Origin: Microbacterium aurantiacum
Lineage (GTDB): Bacteria; Actinomycetota; Actinomycetes; Actinomycetales; Microbacteriaceae
Length of the DNA: 32,993 nt
Assembly (NCBI RefSeq): GCF_002872075.1
Contig: NZ_PGGU01000025.1
Coordinates: forward strand, 1-32,993
Direction of reading: 5' to 3'
Part shown: positions 31,304 through 32,993 of the stretch, one piece after another
How the letters are laid out: each line of letters starts with the position of its first letter
How positions within the stretch are numbered: the first letter of the stretch is position 1
Position numbers and translations under genes: made by a program
Notes under the pieces: generated by a model
Told to the model about the DNA's origin: nothing
The model's input: the letters and a program-made list of their open reading frames with translations, nothing else
The model's database searches: none

Positions 31304-32149
31304 TCAGCTCTTCACCGAACCGGCCGTGAGACCGCTGATGAAATAGCGCTGGAAGAAGAGGAAGAGGATGAGGACGGGGATCGACCCGAGCACGCTCATG
31401 GCCATGATCTGGTTCCACTCGTAGGAGTGCTGGCCCATCAGGAGCTGGATGCCGATCGGCACTGTGCGCATGTCGATCGTGCGGGTGAGCGTGAGGGCGA
31501 ACAGGTACTCGTTCCACGCGATCATGAACGTGTAGATGCCGACCGAGACGATGCCCGGGATGGAGATCGGCACCAGGATGCGCCAGAGGGCGGTCATGGA
31601 CCCCGCACCGTCGACACGGACCGCCTCGTCGAGTTCCTTCGGCAGCGTGTTGAAGTACCCGGTCATCATGATGATCGCGTAGGGCAGCGTGAACACCATG
31701 TACGTGAGGATGAGGCCGGTGTACGAGTTGTACAGTCCGAGCGCGACCATCAGGCCGAAGTACGGGATGAGCAGCGTGATCGGCGGCACCGCCTGCACGC
31801 TCACGATGACGACGTTCAGGATGCGCTTGCCCCGGAACTCGAAGCGGCTGAAGGCGTACGCCGCCTGGATGGCCACGATCAGGGTCAGGATCGTGACGGC
31901 TCCGGCGACGATGTAGCTGTTGAGGAAGAACCTCATCGTCTCGGGATTCGTGAAGATGGCGATGTACGCCTCGAACGAGAACGTGTCGGTGATCAGCCGC
32001 GGCGGCAGCTCGAAGATCTGGGTGTTCGACTTGAACGAGCTCGAGAGCATCCAGAGCACCGGGCCCGCGGCGAACACGGCGCCGATGATCAGGCCGATCG
32101 TGACACCGGTCTTGGCGGCGAGGCGCTGGTTCTTGACGGTGAGAGCCAT
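31304..32149 (-). CDS. Sugar ABC transporter permease, MalG type
   Basis: A 281-residue inner-membrane permease of the carbohydrate uptake 1 (CUT1) class with six transmembrane helices. The loop that docks the ATPase is EAVRVDGAGSMTALWRILVP near residue 190. The ending RYFISGLTAGSVKS is characteristic of MalG/UgpE-type proteins. It starts 2 bp after the stop of the MalF-type gene and would pair with it. The ATPase is not in the window; CUT1 systems often share a genome-wide MsmK-type ATPase. Confidence 0.93.
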   Translation of the reverse strand: MALTVKNQRLAAKTGVTIGLIIGAVFAAGPVLWMLSSSFKSNTQIFELPPRLITDTFSFEAYIAIFTNPETMRFFLNSYIVAGAVTILTLIVAIQAAYAFSRFEFRGKRILNVVIVSVQAVPPITLLIPYFGLMVALGLYNSYTGLILTYMVFTLPYAIIMMTGYFNTLPKELDEAVRVDGAGSMTALWRILVPISIPGIVSVGIYTFMIAWNEYLFALTLTRTIDMRTVPIGIQLLMGQHSYEWNQIMAMSVLGSIPVLILFLFFQRYFISGLTAGSVKS

Positions 32150-32151
32150 GA

Positions 32152-32993
32152 TCAGTCCCTCGCTTTCTGGTGACGGACGTAGAACACGGCGAGCACCATC
32201 GACATCAGCAGCACCAGGACGGCGGAGGTCGCCGCGAGCGAGAAGTCGTACTTGGCGAAGGCCAGCTTGTAGGTGAACGTGCTGAGCACCTCGGTGACGT
32301 CGATGGGACCGCCACCGGTCGTCATCCAGATCAGCGCGAACTGCTGGGAGGTCCAGATCAGGTCGAGCAGCACCAGGCTGACGATGATCGGCCGCAGCTG
32401 CGGGATGGTGACGTTCCAGAACCGCTGGACCGCGCCGGCGCCGTCGACCGTGGCCGCCTCGTTCAGCTCGTTCGGGATGCCCTGGAGTCCGGCCAGCAGA
32501 CTGACCATGAAGAAGGGGTACCCGGCCCAGATGTTGATGAAGATGATGGTGCCCAGTGCGAGCTGCGGCGAGGCCAGCCACTCGATGTCGGTGTTGAGCA
32601 GGAAGTTGACGACGCCGTTGGGAGCGAGGAGCATGCGCCACAGCACTGCGATCACGGCGACGGTGAAAAGCCACGGCAGGACATACAGGGCCCGGAAGAT
32701 CGACCTCGCGAAGCCGCCGAGCAGGGGGCTGTTCAGCATCATCGCGAAGCCGAGACCGAGGACCAGGTGCGCGACGACGCTCGCGACCGTGAAGAGGATC
32801 GTGTTGCCCGTGGCCTTCCAGAAACCGGGGTCCGAGAGTATCTCCACATAGTTCGCGAAGCCGACGAACTCCGGCGACTTGTTCAGGATGACGTTGTCCT
32901 GGAACGAGTACCCGATCACCATGATGATCGGAACGATCATCAGCACGAACAGCAGGAGCATGGTGGGCGAGAGGAACGCATAGGACTCGGTGG
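32152..32993 (-). CDS. Sugar ABC transporter permease, MalF type (partial, runs off the right edge)
   Basis: The partner permease. The visible part has six transmembrane helices beginning near LLLFVLMIVPIIMVIGYSF, and the ATPase-docking loop EAATVDGAGAVQRFWNVTIP. A Met at 32961 is in frame, but the frame stays open to the edge and reads ESYAFLSPT ahead of it, as normal for the first helix of MalF-type proteins, so the true start is probably outside. A substrate-binding protein gene would be expected further upstream. Substrate cannot be read from the permeases; the operon suggests a hexose or a mannose/fructose-containing oligosaccharide. Confidence 0.9.
   Translation of the reverse strand, partial: TESYAFLSPTMLLLFVLMIVPIIMVIGYSFQDNVILNKSPEFVGFANYVEILSDPGFWKATGNTILFTVASVVAHLVLGLGFAMMLNSPLLGGFARSIFRALYVLPWLFTVAVIAVLWRMLLAPNGVVNFLLNTDIEWLASPQLALGTIIFINIWAGYPFFMVSLLAGLQGIPNELNEAATVDGAGAVQRFWNVTIPQLRPIIVSLVLLDLIWTSQQFALIWMTTGGGPIDVTEVLSTFTYKLAFAKYDFSLAATSAVLVLLMSMVLAVFYVRHQKARD

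Noticed and set aside
28194..32993. A galactitol or tagatose pathway operon, based on the GatY/KbaY-like aldolase
   Set aside because: No galactitol dehydrogenase, tagatose-6-phosphate isomerase or PTS component is seen; the mannose-6-phosphate isomerase points more toward fructose-6-phosphate. It is not fully excluded.
1..32993. CRISPR arrays, tRNA or rRNA genes, phage genes
   Set aside because: No regularly spaced short repeats, cloverleaf-like sequences, rRNA segments or phage-type proteins were found on reading both strands.

Overview
The window is chromosomal DNA from a high-GC actinobacterium, most likely a Microbacterium or close relative in the Microbacteriaceae. The evidence is the strong G/C bias at third codon positions, protein sequences of the type seen in that family (sucCD, pcrA, a DUF3817-guaA pair, an ECF42 sigma factor with its DGPF partner), an LAATG sortase signal, and many genes whose start codon lies 6-7 bases after a TAnnnT hexamer, the layout of leaderless transcripts. 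No tRNA, rRNA, insertion sequence, phage gene or CRISPR array was seen. Assignments come from reading motifs; no database search was run.

Layout. 1-2160: a VOC (glyoxalase-fold) protein divergent from a TetR regulator, then a Tat-exported protein of unknown role. 2167-4263: sucC-sucD (succinyl-CoA synthetase) on the minus strand. 4426-6401: a TetR regulator and an acyl-CoA dehydrogenase of glutaryl-CoA dehydrogenase type, with a repeated operator-like element between them. 6421-8468: an unknown Cys-tailed protein divergent from a phytoene-desaturase-like FAD oxidoreductase. 8506-12104: a LigC-type ATP-dependent DNA ligase and a LigD-type primase-polymerase, separated by a divergent marR / quinone-oxidoreductase pair with clear operators. 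12148-15763: a tandem SseB-domain protein and the PcrA helicase. 15859-18687: a 942-residue wall-anchored protein with four lamin-tail domains.

18901-22751 holds YccF, a hemerythrin, a glycerophosphodiester phosphodiesterase, a Bax-inhibitor-1 protein, a small secreted protein lying between two copies of a ~100-bp repeat, and a GlsB/YeaQ protein. 22861-24571 is an ECF42 sigma factor plus YCII/DGPF protein behind a promoter that fits the ECF42 consensus. 24686-28142 is a tightly overlapped run DUF3817 > guaA > glycosyltransferase (minus strand).

28194-32993 is a sugar operon (minus strand, continuing beyond the right edge): MalF-type permease > MalG-type permease > class II ketose-bisphosphate aldolase > a kinase of the ADP-dependent phosphofructokinase/glucokinase fold > class I mannose-6-phosphate isomerase. 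Read as a pathway, isomerase, kinase and aldolase would take mannose-6-phosphate to triose phosphates. A kinase of this mainly archaeal/eukaryotic family in a bacterial sugar operon is the most interesting metabolic feature here. The other standouts are the four-repeat surface protein, the repeat-flanked secreted peptide gene and the marR operator layout.
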